Source of the DNA: Gammaproteobacteria bacterium
GTDB lineage: Bacteria > Pseudomonadota > Gammaproteobacteria > UBA6429 > Thiohalophilaceae
Reading direction: 5' to 3'
NCBI GenBank assembly: GCA_013152045.1
Contig: JAADGZ010000143.1
Coordinates: forward strand, 1 to 5,347
Length of the DNA stretch: 5,347 bases
The first letter of the stretch is position 1. Each line of letters opens with the position of its first letter. Position numbers and translations under genes: made by a program. Shown one piece after another: positions 1-5,347 of the stretch. The notes beneath the pieces are model-generated. The model was not told the DNA's origin and did no database searches. It worked only from the letters and a program-made list of their open reading frames with translations.

Positions 1-87
1 GTCGAGGATGGGGCTGAAGTTTTTCTGAAAACGATTATTCCAAGCCGTAAAGCCACGCGAAAATATATCGAGGTGAATGATGAATAG
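1..87 (+). CDS. C-terminus of a BrnT-like toxin (5' part outside window)
   Basis: Frame 1 is open from the window edge to a TAG at 85-87 and gives 28 residues containing FLKTIIPSRKATRKY. From memory, this tail is typical of small toxins of the BrnT-like/COG2929 type that sit directly upstream of COG5304 CopG-type antitoxins; BrnT itself is a ribonuclease with an RelE-like fold. The basic R/K-rich end fits such a toxin, but the catalytic part lies outside the window, so activity cannot be judged. The stop codon lies inside the next gene, which gives the toxin-first, antitoxin-second order usual for this class and suggests a translationally coupled pair. The alternative is another small protein with a similar tail. 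The assignment relies on the tail and on the identity of the neighbour. Confidence 0.7.
   Translation, partial: VEDGAEVFLKTIIPSRKATRKYIEVNDE
70..75 (+). promoter_or_regulatory. Ribosome binding site of the antitoxin gene, inside the toxin gene
   Basis: GAGGTG lies in the last codons of the toxin. Two ATG codons follow back to back at 77 and 80. The GAGG core is only 3 nt from the first ATG but 6 nt from the second, so the second is the better-spaced start. Placement inside the toxin frame makes antitoxin translation dependent on, or re-initiated after, toxin translation. Confidence 0.6.
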
Positions 88-355
88 TAAACTTAGCAAG
101 GAAGAGAAAGATATACTCGAATCATATGAGAATGATGAATGGGTTTCTGTCTCTAATCCATCAGATATTGCCAAATACAAAGCAGCTGCTAAAAATACGT
201 TCAAAAAAGATAAACGAGTAAATATTCGTATATCTAAAATGGATCTTGAGCTGCTGCAAGAGAAAGCTCTAATCGAAGGGTTGCCATATCAAACACTTAT
301 GTCCAGCGTTCTACATAAGTATGTGACTGGTCGTCTAAAGGATAAAAACGCATAA
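80..355 (+). CDS. CopG/ribbon-helix-helix antitoxin (COG5304-like) of a toxin-antitoxin pair
   Basis: This is a complete small protein of 91 residues (92 if the ATG at 77 is used; the ATG at 80 is preferred for ribosome-site spacing). Residue numbers here are for the 92-residue form. The C-terminal half is a ribbon-helix-helix fold: strand RVNIRIS at about 47-53, helix A at 54-68 (MDLELLQEKALIEG), and helix B at 70-84 beginning PYQTLMSSVLHKYVTG. The LPYQTLxSSxLHKYxxGRL signature is, to my knowledge, characteristic of the CopG antitoxins of COG5304/PF12441. The acidic N-terminus (LSKEEKDILESYENDEW) would be the part that wraps and neutralises the toxin, while the RHH dimer binds the operon promoter and represses it. 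It overlaps the upstream toxin stop by 8 nt. Base composition is much more AT-rich than the efflux genes, consistent with lateral acquisition. It is not classical BrnA (COG3514), so no symbol is given. Confidence 0.88.
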   Translation: MNSKLSKEEKDILESYENDEWVSVSNPSDIAKYKAAAKNTFKKDKRVNIRISKMDLELLQEKALIEGLPYQTLMSSVLHKYVTGRLKDKNA

Positions 356-386
356 CAAACTCATCCCGAGAGATTTTTAAAGCTAT

Positions 387-420
387 CGTGGTTTTTGCAA
401 AAAAACCGCAAAAAGTCACG
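387..420. repeat. A/T-stemmed hairpin with two alternative foldings
   Basis: Two mutually exclusive stems are visible. The first pairs 388-396 with 401-409 (a 9-bp stem, one pair G-T) closed by a GCAA tetraloop at 397-400. The second pairs TTTTTGC at 392-398 with GCAAAAA at 408-414, extended by CGTG at 387-390 with CACG at 417-420 across a small bulge. It lies in the gap between two convergent genes, where a bidirectional terminator is expected, but no T-run follows the stem on either strand, so a canonical intrinsic terminator is not supported. Confidence 0.45.
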
Positions 421-439
421 CCAACTTTAAAATCCCCTG

Positions 440-462
440 TTAAGGGTGTTGAATACCCTTAA
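440..462 (-). terminator. Possible terminator hairpin after the RND permease gene
   Basis: A perfect 8-bp inverted repeat, TTAAGGGT (440-447) and ACCCTTAA (455-462), encloses a 7-nt loop. It begins 9 nt past the permease stop codon, the position expected for a transcript end. Reading in the permease direction the stem is followed by ACAGGGGATTTT, so only a short, displaced T-run is present. The call as terminator rests mainly on location; it could equally serve as a 3' stabilising stem for convergent transcripts from the antitoxin side. Confidence 0.35.
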
Positions 463-471
463 ATTAGCCTG

Positions 472-3400
472 TCATTCCCCTCTTGTTTGTTTCTCAGCCG
501 CCAGTGTTTCGAGATCCTGGCGTTGTTGATCTTCCGTTTTGCGCATACTGGCGGCGTCCCGCGCCAGGTATAAATACATTAGTGGCACGATATACAGGCT
601 GAAAAAGGCGCCAATCCCCAGTCCTCCTGCAATCACGATACCGAGCTGGTTTCGCGGTGGTGCGCTCGAGCCGGTTGCGATGATTAGCGGAATCACACCG
701 AGCACCATGGCCAGGGTGGTCATGAGCACCGGGCGCAGGCGGATGCTGGCCGCTCTTTCCACGGCCTCACGAATCCCCAGACCTTCATCATGTTGCAGAT
801 CATTGGCGAACTGCACCACCAGAATGCCTTGTTTGGTGATCAGGCCAACCAGGGTAATCAGCGCGATCTGGGTGTAAATGTTAAGGCTGGCCAGCCCTGG
901 CGTCATCAACAGCAGTGCGCCGACCGCTGCCATGGGCACAGTAAAGAGAATGATTAAACTGTCCCGGAAGCTATTGAATTGTGCGGCTAGCAATAGATAG
1001 ATGAGCACAATTGCCAGCAGAATGGAGACCATAAAGGTGTCGCCTTGTTCGATGAACTGGCGTGAGGCACCGCTGTAATTGATAGTGACCGTTGGTGATG
1101 CTTTTTCGGTCGCAGTTTTCAGAAAGGCCAGGGCATCACCTTCAGAAACCCCGGGGAACTGCACACCCTGCAGGCTGACACTATTCAGGCGGTTAAATTG
1201 TGGCAGTGCCTGCGGGATAACTCGGATCTTGAAGTCCACCAGAGTCGACAATGGCACCATCTGGCCGCTGGCACTGCGCAAATAAATCTTCTCAAGTGCT
1301 TTGTATGTCGCACGATGGTTCATCGGCACTTGTGGTATGACCTGGTAGGCGTAGCCGTTGCGGGTAAAGCGGTTGACGTAGGCACCGGAGAGCATGGTTT
1401 GCAAGTTGCTGGCAATGTTGCGCATGTTAATGCCCAGGTCGGCCGCGAGCTTGCGATTGATGCGAATATCATACTGCGGTTGATCTATTTTCAGATTTTT
1501 CTGAATAAACAGGAATTTGCCACTCTGGCGCGCCTCGGCCAACACCTGTTGGGCGATCTGCTCCAGGGTTTCAAAAGAACCATCGCTGGTGATGACAAAG
1601 TCGATGGGAAATAGTCCGGCTGAACCCGGCAGTGGCGGCGGTGTAAAGGCCGCTCCCTGCACGCCAGCAATTTTATTCAATGCGGCCTGCAGTTTGGGTT
1701 TTATTTGTTCGGCGGTTCTTTCCTGTGCATCGCCTGATTTAAGCGTTACCCCGGCGAAAAAGCCGTTGCTGCCCGCCCCGGCGGGGCTAAAACCAGTAAC
1801 CATGAACGAGTGTGCTTTTTCAGGAAGGTGGCTCAACACGTCCAGCACCTGTTTGGCATAGAGTCTAATATAACCTGGCGAAGCATCGGGCTGGACATTG
1901 TTGACGGTGAATATGACATCGCTGTTTTGCGGTGGTGAGAGTTCATGACGCACCGAAGTGAACATAAAATAGACGGCGATCAGGGTGGCTAGGATGAAGA
2001 CCAGTCCGGCTGAGGGTATCTCCAGAAATCCGTGTAAGCTGCGGTCAAACGTGTGATTGAGGCGCTTGTAGGCCTGTTCAAGAACATACGCCAGGCCTTG
2101 CTTGGGCGTATGCCGTAGAAAATGACCACTCATAACCGGCGACAGGGTCAAGGCCACGACCATGGAAACCAGTACCGCAAAAATAATGGTGAGGGCGAAC
2201 TCGGTGAACAGAATGCCGGTTAGACCACCGGTAAAAATCACCGGCAGGAACACGGCCACCAGGGTGGTGGACATGACGATGACCGGCATGGTTAGTTCCC
2301 GCGCCGAAAGAACGGCTGCCTGGAAGCCGGAGCGACCCGCATCGATATGCCGATGAACATTTTCCACCACCACAATGGCATCATCCACCACCAGGCCGAT
2401 GGCCAGAACAAATGCTAGCAGGGTAATCAGATTGTAGGAATAGCCGCTGAGAAACATGAAAAACCCAGCGCCCGCTAGTGACAGAGGGATGGCGATGCCT
2501 GGGATCAGCAGGCCGCGAAAAGATCCTAGAAATAGATAGATGACTAGCATAACCACGGCCAGAGTGATGCTAATGGTGGTCACGACTTCGTGAATCGATG
2601 AGTCAATAAAAGTAGCCGCATTGTAAGGCAGGCCTACCGCCAGTCCCGGCGGCAGTTGCTTGCGCAGGCTCTCGATCTGTTTGCTGACCCCCATTGCGGT
2701 GTCGAGCGCATTGGCGGATGGGGTGGTCTGGATACCGATGGCCACCGACAAATGACCATCGAAATAAAAGCGTGAGTCATAGTTTTCTGCGCCCATTTCC
2801 ACGCGAGCAACATCTTCAAGGTAAATGGGTTTATTCGCGACCGTGGTTATCACCAGTTTTTTAAATTGCTCGGGCTGGTTCAATTCCAGATTGCTAGTTA
2901 ACGGAATGGAAATCATGGGGCCTTTTGTTTTGCCGATGGCGGCAACAATATTTTGCGCCGCCAGCGCATTGCGCACATCGGTGGCGGTGATATGGCGGGC
3001 GGCCATTTTCAACGGTTCAAGCCAGATCCGGACCGCCTGGTTGTTGCCATTGCCACCGGATATGCTGGGCGGCACGATCTGGGCCTCGGCGACCCCGGCG
3101 ACAGTTTGGATTCTCGGCTGCACGTTACGCACCACATAATCGACAATTTGTGGCGTGCGCATACTGTCATTTGGACTGTAAAAGGCAATGTACATCAGCG
3201 CCGTACGATGCCCGGAAGAGGCATTGACGCTGGGCGGGAAGCTGTCCCTGGGCAATTGCGGTTCAATCTGCTTGATTTTGGTCAGGGTCTGCGCCAGGGC
3301 GGCATCGGGATTGGTATTCAGGCGCATATTGAGCGTGATCGACGACTGTCCCTGGCTGCTGCTGGAGGTCAGGTAATTCAGACCGGGAACGCTGCCCAGA

Positions 3401-3630
3401 ACTCGGCTCAAGGGTTCGGTGATATAGCTTTGTATAGTCTGCGGACTGGCGCCGGGGTAAGCGGTGTTGACACTGATGCTGGTAGAAACCAGTTTTGGGT
3501 ATTCGCGTACCGTCAACGAGCTTAAGCCATAGCCACCCAGGATCGCGATAACCGCAGACAGCGCAATGGCTAGAACCGGCTTGCGTATGAAAAGATCCGT
3601 CCAGCGCGCCTGTCCTAGTTGCCTGCTCAA
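472..3630 (-). CDS. RND efflux pump inner-membrane permease (HAE-1 family, AcrB/MexB-like)
   Basis: This 1052-residue protein has the full length usual for proton-driven hydrophobe/amphiphile efflux permeases. The order is TM1 (about 17-36), a periplasmic porter half (40-345), TM2-TM6 (about 348-498), TM7 (541-559), a second porter half (562-860), and TM8-TM12 (about 866-1020), ending in a polar cytoplasmic tail rich in Q, E, K and R. The proton relay is intact: the Asp pair in VVDDAIVVVEN (416-417), Lys933 in LITKQGILVVQFAND, Arg964 in RLRP, and Thr971, matching AcrB D407/D408, K940, R971 and T978 by spacing. A glycine-rich switch-loop-like segment (GFSPAGAGSNGFF) lies at 613-625. The start is TTG at 3630-3628, overlapping the adaptor stop by 4 nt; no in-frame ATG exists before residue 102, and a later start would delete TM1. 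It forms an operon with the adaptor and would work as a trimer driving drug or solute export through a TolC-type channel. Substrate is unknown. KQG in TM10 differs from the KNA of AcrB, so it is probably not an AcrB orthologue. Confidence 0.96.
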   Translation of the reverse strand: MSRQLGQARWTDLFIRKPVLAIALSAVIAILGGYGLSSLTVREYPKLVSTSISVNTAYPGASPQTIQSYITEPLSRVLGSVPGLNYLTSSSSQGQSSITLNMRLNTNPDAALAQTLTKIKQIEPQLPRDSFPPSVNASSGHRTALMYIAFYSPNDSMRTPQIVDYVVRNVQPRIQTVAGVAEAQIVPPSISGGNGNNQAVRIWLEPLKMAARHITATDVRNALAAQNIVAAIGKTKGPMISIPLTSNLELNQPEQFKKLVITTVANKPIYLEDVARVEMGAENYDSRFYFDGHLSVAIGIQTTPSANALDTAMGVSKQIESLRKQLPPGLAVGLPYNAATFIDSSIHEVVTTISITLAVVMLVIYLFLGSFRGLLIPGIAIPLSLAGAGFFMFLSGYSYNLITLLAFVLAIGLVVDDAIVVVENVHRHIDAGRSGFQAAVLSARELTMPVIVMSTTLVAVFLPVIFTGGLTGILFTEFALTIIFAVLVSMVVALTLSPVMSGHFLRHTPKQGLAYVLEQAYKRLNHTFDRSLHGFLEIPSAGLVFILATLIAVYFMFTSVRHELSPPQNSDVIFTVNNVQPDASPGYIRLYAKQVLDVLSHLPEKAHSFMVTGFSPAGAGSNGFFAGVTLKSGDAQERTAEQIKPKLQAALNKIAGVQGAAFTPPPLPGSAGLFPIDFVITSDGSFETLEQIAQQVLAEARQSGKFLFIQKNLKIDQPQYDIRINRKLAADLGINMRNIASNLQTMLSGAYVNRFTRNGYAYQVIPQVPMNHRATYKALEKIYLRSASGQMVPLSTLVDFKIRVIPQALPQFNRLNSVSLQGVQFPGVSEGDALAFLKTATEKASPTVTINYSGASRQFIEQGDTFMVSILLAIVLIYLLLAAQFNSFRDSLIILFTVPMAAVGALLLMTPGLASLNIYTQIALITLVGLITKQGILVVQFANDLQHDEGLGIREAVERAASIRLRPVLMTTLAMVLGVIPLIIATGSSAPPRNQLGIVIAGGLGIGAFFSLYIVPLMYLYLARDAASMRKTEDQQRQDLETLAAEKQTRGE

Positions 3631-4769
3631 GGGTTTAGCCCCTGTTTATTATTCATTGATGGATGAAGTAGTGCCTCCGGCGCCGGGATGATTCGCACCT
3701 TGGCACCGTTATGCAGTTTCACCTGGCCGGCAATTACCACCTGTTCACCGGCCTTAAGTCCCTGGGTAATCGCAACGTAGCCCTGGTGCTGGCGGCCTGT
3801 TTGTATGCTGCGTGCCAGCGCCACATCGGCACCCTGCTGGTGTTCGACAACATACAGATAGGCGCCATAGCTTTTGAAGGTAATGGCGGTCTGCGGGATG
3901 GCAAGTACTTGCTCGCCCTGTTTCAGGATGATTTCAGCCACACCATACATACCGGAACGCAAGAGTTCATCCGGATTGTCGATGCGGGCCTCGATGCGGA
4001 TATCGCGGGTTCTGGCGTCCACGCTGGCATCAATAGCGCTGACTTTGCCTTTGAAGCCCTTCTTGCTAAGTCCTTTTACCTGCAGATGAACCGGGTTGCC
4101 GATTTTAATGCGCGTGATTTCACGCTGTGGCAGCGAAAAGATCAAGCGTAGCGGGTTCCATTGTTCAATGCTGGTGACGATAGTGCCGGGTGCCACGTAT
4201 TGTCCCAGTGCCACCTCTCTGATGCCCAGATGGCCGTCAAACGGTGCGCGCAGTTGCAGATCGGTGAGCACAGCCTGGGCCTGTTGAACGGCAGCCTTCG
4301 CTTCGCGAAAATTGGCCACAGCTTTATCGAGTGAGGCTTGGCTAACCGCGTGGCGCTTGATGAGATCCTGCTGTCGGTCACGCGTCTGCCGGGTATTAAT
4401 TAGCCTGGCCTGGGCGGAGGCTAGTTGAGCGCGCGCGACATTGTCATTGAGTTGCAGCAACAGCTGACCTTTGCGGACCACGTCACCGGAATCAAAAAAC
4501 AGTCCGGTCACGGTGCCGGTAGATTGAGGCGAGAGCGATGCACCCTGAATCGATTTTAGCGAGGCGACTGCCGATAGAGTTTGTGGCCAGGTCATGACTT
4601 TTGCTTTTGCGACGGACACGCTCACTGGTGGTCGCGGCATAGTGGCCATGGCCTCCAGAAACTTGCCGCCCATATAACGGCTGAATCCGATCACACCGCC
4701 ATAAACGATAATAACCAGACTCAGCACGACCAGCAGACGGCGGACTAAACGGGATTTTCGGGAGGACAT
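3627..4769 (-). CDS. RND pump periplasmic adaptor (HlyD/AcrA-type membrane fusion protein)
   Basis: This 380-residue protein links the inner-membrane permease to an outer-membrane channel. A basic N-terminus (SRKSRLVRR) is followed by a single hydrophobic segment at about 11-30 with no lipobox cysteine, so it should be anchored by an uncleaved TM helix rather than a lipid. The lipoyl/barrel-sandwich first half is at about 75-108 (GTVTGLFFDSGDVVRKGQLLLQLND), a short alpha-helical hairpin at about 109-170, the second lipoyl half at about 171-200 (LRAPFDGHLG, then VALGQYVAPGT), a beta-barrel at 205-285, and a membrane-proximal domain at 286-362. In the hairpin, R132, L136 and S143 form the R-x3-L-x6-S motif known for docking on TolC-like channels. 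The first ATG of the frame is used; the frame is open for 66 codons upstream but offers no ATG, GTG or TTG. The ribosome site is weak (AAGG, 11 nt upstream). It is first in the operon with the permease. Not specific enough for a gene symbol. Confidence 0.95.
   Translation of the reverse strand: MSSRKSRLVRRLLVVLSLVIIVYGGVIGFSRYMGGKFLEAMATMPRPPVSVSVAKAKVMTWPQTLSAVASLKSIQGASLSPQSTGTVTGLFFDSGDVVRKGQLLLQLNDNVARAQLASAQARLINTRQTRDRQQDLIKRHAVSQASLDKAVANFREAKAAVQQAQAVLTDLQLRAPFDGHLGIREVALGQYVAPGTIVTSIEQWNPLRLIFSLPQREITRIKIGNPVHLQVKGLSKKGFKGKVSAIDASVDARTRDIRIEARIDNPDELLRSGMYGVAEIILKQGEQVLAIPQTAITFKSYGAYLYVVEHQQGADVALARSIQTGRQHQGYVAITQGLKAGEQVVIAGQVKLHNGAKVRIIPAPEALLHPSMNNKQGLNP
3639..3643 (-). promoter_or_regulatory. 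Ribosome binding site supporting the TTG start of the permease
   Basis: Reading the minus strand, AGGGG lies 8 nt upstream of TTG at 3630-3628, inside the last codons of the adaptor gene. The spacing is good for a Shine-Dalgarno site and is the main reason, with the loss of TM1 otherwise, to accept a TTG start. The 4-nt TTGA overlap is the equivalent of the common ATGA coupling junction. Confidence 0.65.
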
Positions 4770-4915
4770 AATTTTCAGCGCCTTGATGTTTGAAGCAAAT
4801 ATTTCTAGCAGCAGGTTGTCATCTACCTTGCGTGTGATGGATACGTAGGTTGCCTGGTTTGATGCGCAAAAAGAGGCGCCTGCCAGATTGCTATGCGATG
4901 TTTGAGCTAGTATTA

Positions 4916-4937
4916 GAACACAACTATATGTGTGTTC
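4916..4937. promoter_or_regulatory. Operator-like perfect dyad upstream of the efflux operon
   Basis: GAACACA (4916-4922) and TGTGTTC (4931-4937) form a perfect 7-bp inverted repeat with an 8-nt AT-rich spacer, 22 bp overall. That size suits a dimeric helix-turn-helix repressor such as the TetR or MarR proteins that often control RND pumps. It lies just downstream of a TATACT candidate -10 on the minus strand, where a bound protein would block initiation. No regulator gene is in the window, so the binding protein is unknown and the regulatory role is inferred from symmetry and position. Confidence 0.5.
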
Positions 4938-4939
4938 GG

Positions 4940-4971
4940 AGTATAAAAAAGAAGAAAAGTTCTTTTTTCAA
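4940..4971 (-). promoter_or_regulatory. Candidate promoter of the adaptor-permease operon
   Basis: On the minus strand TATACT at 4945-4940 is one base from the sigma-70 -10 consensus, and TTGAAA at 4971-4966 resembles a -35, but the spacer is 20 nt, longer than the preferred 16-18. The surroundings are strongly AT-rich. Initiation near 4933 would give a leader of about 160 nt before the adaptor start. TATAGT at 4928-4923 is an alternative -10, but its -35 (CTTTTT) is poor. Confidence 0.35.
4945..4968. repeat. A/T-rich inverted repeat next to the candidate promoter
   Basis: AAAAAAGAA (4945-4953) and TTCTTTTTT (4960-4968) form a perfect 9-bp inverted repeat around a 6-nt spacer. It fills the space between the candidate -35 and -10. 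It could be a second protein site, an upstream curvature element, or a weak terminator-like stem (A-run, stem, T-run); low GC in the stem argues against efficient termination. Confidence 0.45.
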
Positions 4972-5081
4972 AACCCCCATGTTTGTCATGTGCTTGAAAG
5001 TTTCGTCAGCGTTTATGAGAATATTCTGTTAATCGAAGTCATTGAAGACATGAAATAACAACATTCCAATATAAGAGCTAT

Positions 5082-5119
5082 CCCCTCTCCCCAACCCTCT
5101 CCCCAATGGGGAGAGGGGG
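5082..5119. repeat. REP-like palindrome with tandem 12-bp arms
   Basis: CCCTCTCCCCAA occurs twice in tandem (5083-5094 and 5095-5106). The second copy pairs with GGGGAGAGGG (5108-5117) in a perfect 10-bp stem with an AAT loop; the first copy could pair with the same right arm instead. A T-run (5120-5124) begins two G residues past the stem, so on the plus strand it resembles an intrinsic terminator, but no plus-strand gene precedes it. From memory, repeats of this composition are scattered between genes in many gammaproteobacteria, so I class it as a dispersed repeat. Confidence 0.65.
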
Positions 5120-5125
5120 TTTTTG

Positions 5126-5149
5126 GTTCCCACGCTCCCGCGTGGGAAC
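5126..5149. repeat. GTTCCCACGC palindrome, second half of the double repeat
   Basis: GTTCCCACGC (5126-5135) and GCGTGGGAAC (5140-5149) form a perfect 10-bp stem with a TCCC loop, 8 nt after the stem of the previous palindrome. I recall near-identical GTTCCCACGC...GCGTGGGAAC elements in many copies in genomes of methanotrophs and related gammaproteobacteria; copy number here cannot be seen from one window. It lies downstream of the dehydrogenase-type gene and could protect the 3' end of that transcript. Confidence 0.65.
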
Positions 5150-5200
5150 GAGAGAATTCAGCAAGCTATCGTTTTTCGCTGCCAGCAGCGGAGATTAAAC

Positions 5201-5347
5201 CTAAATGACGCGGTCATTTCCTCCGTCAACCGGTATCTGTGCGCCGGTAGTTTTGGCAAATAGCGGGCTGGCGAGCGCGCAGGCTAGTTCGGCCACATCT
5301 TTTGAGCGTACTTCCGTTTTGAGTAGGTTCTTGGTTTTGTATTCCTG
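5201..5347 (-). CDS. C-terminus of a short-chain dehydrogenase-type protein (5' part outside window)
   Basis: The minus strand is open from the window edge to a TAG at 5203-5201 and gives the last 48 residues. They include NLLKTEV, then SKDVAELACALASPLFAKTTGAQIPVDGGNDRVI. The pattern of a DVAE helix, ALAS, and TTGAQIPVDGG is the standard C-terminal end of classical SDR oxidoreductases, where the TGxxxxVDGG segment forms the last beta-strand of the Rossmann fold. The YKTKNLLKTEV lead-in resembles, from memory, bifunctional RhaD-like aldolase/short-chain dehydrogenases, but the catalytic YxxxK, the NAD-binding glycines and any aldolase domain lie outside the window. Substrate is therefore unknown. 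It runs in the same direction as the efflux operon but is separated from it by 431 nt containing palindromes, so it is probably a separate transcription unit. Confidence 0.85.
   Translation of the reverse strand, partial: QEYKTKNLLKTEVRSKDVAELACALASPLFAKTTGAQIPVDGGNDRVI

Larger units (their letters stand above)
4770..5200. other. Non-coding region upstream of the efflux operon
   Basis: This 431-nt stretch separates the start of the adaptor gene from the stop of the dehydrogenase-type gene at the right edge, both on the minus strand. From left to right it holds a putative leader (4770-4915), an operator-like dyad (4916-4937), a candidate -10 (4940-4945), an A/T dyad (4945-4968), an AT-rich stretch without recognised signals (about 4972-5080), a double palindrome (5082-5149) and a small hairpin at 5177-5190 (CGCTG/CAGCG, 4-nt loop). 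I see no convincing gene, tRNA or transposase remnant in it. Confidence 0.75.

Noticed and set aside
539..4287. Numerous open frames on the plus strand opposite the pump genes
   Set aside because: They lie antisense within two well-supported genes, carry no recognisable domains, and reflect the codon bias of the opposite strand.
4902..4930. Plus-strand promoter TTGAGC, 17 nt, TATATG
   Set aside because: Spacing is ideal but both boxes match only 4 of 6, and no convincing plus-strand gene follows.
4770..4967. N-terminal extension of the adaptor protein
   Set aside because: The frame is open for 66 codons upstream but has no ATG, GTG or TTG, and the N-terminus at 4769 already has the expected basic stretch plus TM helix.
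4850..5032. Plus-strand 60-codon open frame upstream of the efflux operon, as a small divergent gene
   Set aside because: No good ribosome site, no recognisable domain, a low-complexity lysine/phenylalanine run produced by the A/T dyad, and it covers the likely promoter region.
5083..5149. CRISPR repeats
   Set aside because: The repeated units are adjacent 12-mers and two different palindromes with no regular spacers.
380..5172. Shared 10-mer AAGCTATCGT at 380-389 and 5163-5172 as possible direct repeats flanking an insertion
   Set aside because: Several identical 10-mer pairs are expected by chance in 5 kb, and the surrounding bases do not extend the match well.
5177..5190. Hairpin CGCTG/CAGCG as intrinsic terminator of the dehydrogenase-type gene
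   Set aside because: The 5-bp stem is followed by A residues, not T, in the direction of that transcript.

Overview
The window reads as gammaproteobacterial chromosome. This rests on a HAE-1 type RND pump with a TolC-compatible adaptor, an extrachromosomal-style toxin-antitoxin module, and dispersed palindromes of a kind I recall from gammaproteobacteria such as methanotrophs and sulfur oxidisers. No gene here fixes the genus, so that placement is an inference.

Left edge (1-355, + strand): the last 28 codons of a BrnT-like toxin, overlapped by a complete small CopG/ribbon-helix-helix antitoxin. This module is clearly more AT-rich than the pump genes and looks like an accessory insertion. A short intergenic stretch (356-471) between the convergent antitoxin and pump genes holds two hairpins.

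Centre (472-4769, - strand): a two-gene efflux operon. The promoter-proximal gene encodes a 380-residue periplasmic adaptor (membrane fusion protein). The second encodes a 1052-residue RND inner-membrane permease that starts at TTG and overlaps the adaptor stop by 4 nt, so translation is probably coupled. The permease keeps the proton-relay residues and the adaptor keeps the R-x3-L-x6-S motif used to dock on TolC-like channels. No outer-membrane channel gene and no regulator gene lie in the window, so the pump probably borrows a TolC-type channel encoded elsewhere.

Right (4770-5200): a 431-nt non-coding stretch. It carries the likely efflux promoter region, with a perfect 7-8-7 dyad (4916-4937) that may be a repressor operator and an adjacent A/T dyad (4945-4968). 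Further right is a compact double-palindrome repeat (5082-5149). The right edge (5201-5347, - strand) is the C-terminal 48 residues of a short-chain dehydrogenase-type protein, possibly the end of a bifunctional aldolase/dehydrogenase.

I see no CRISPR array, tRNA, rRNA, transposase or complete novel system. The points most worth following are the operator-like dyads, the paired repeat palindromes and the toxin-antitoxin module cut by the window edge.
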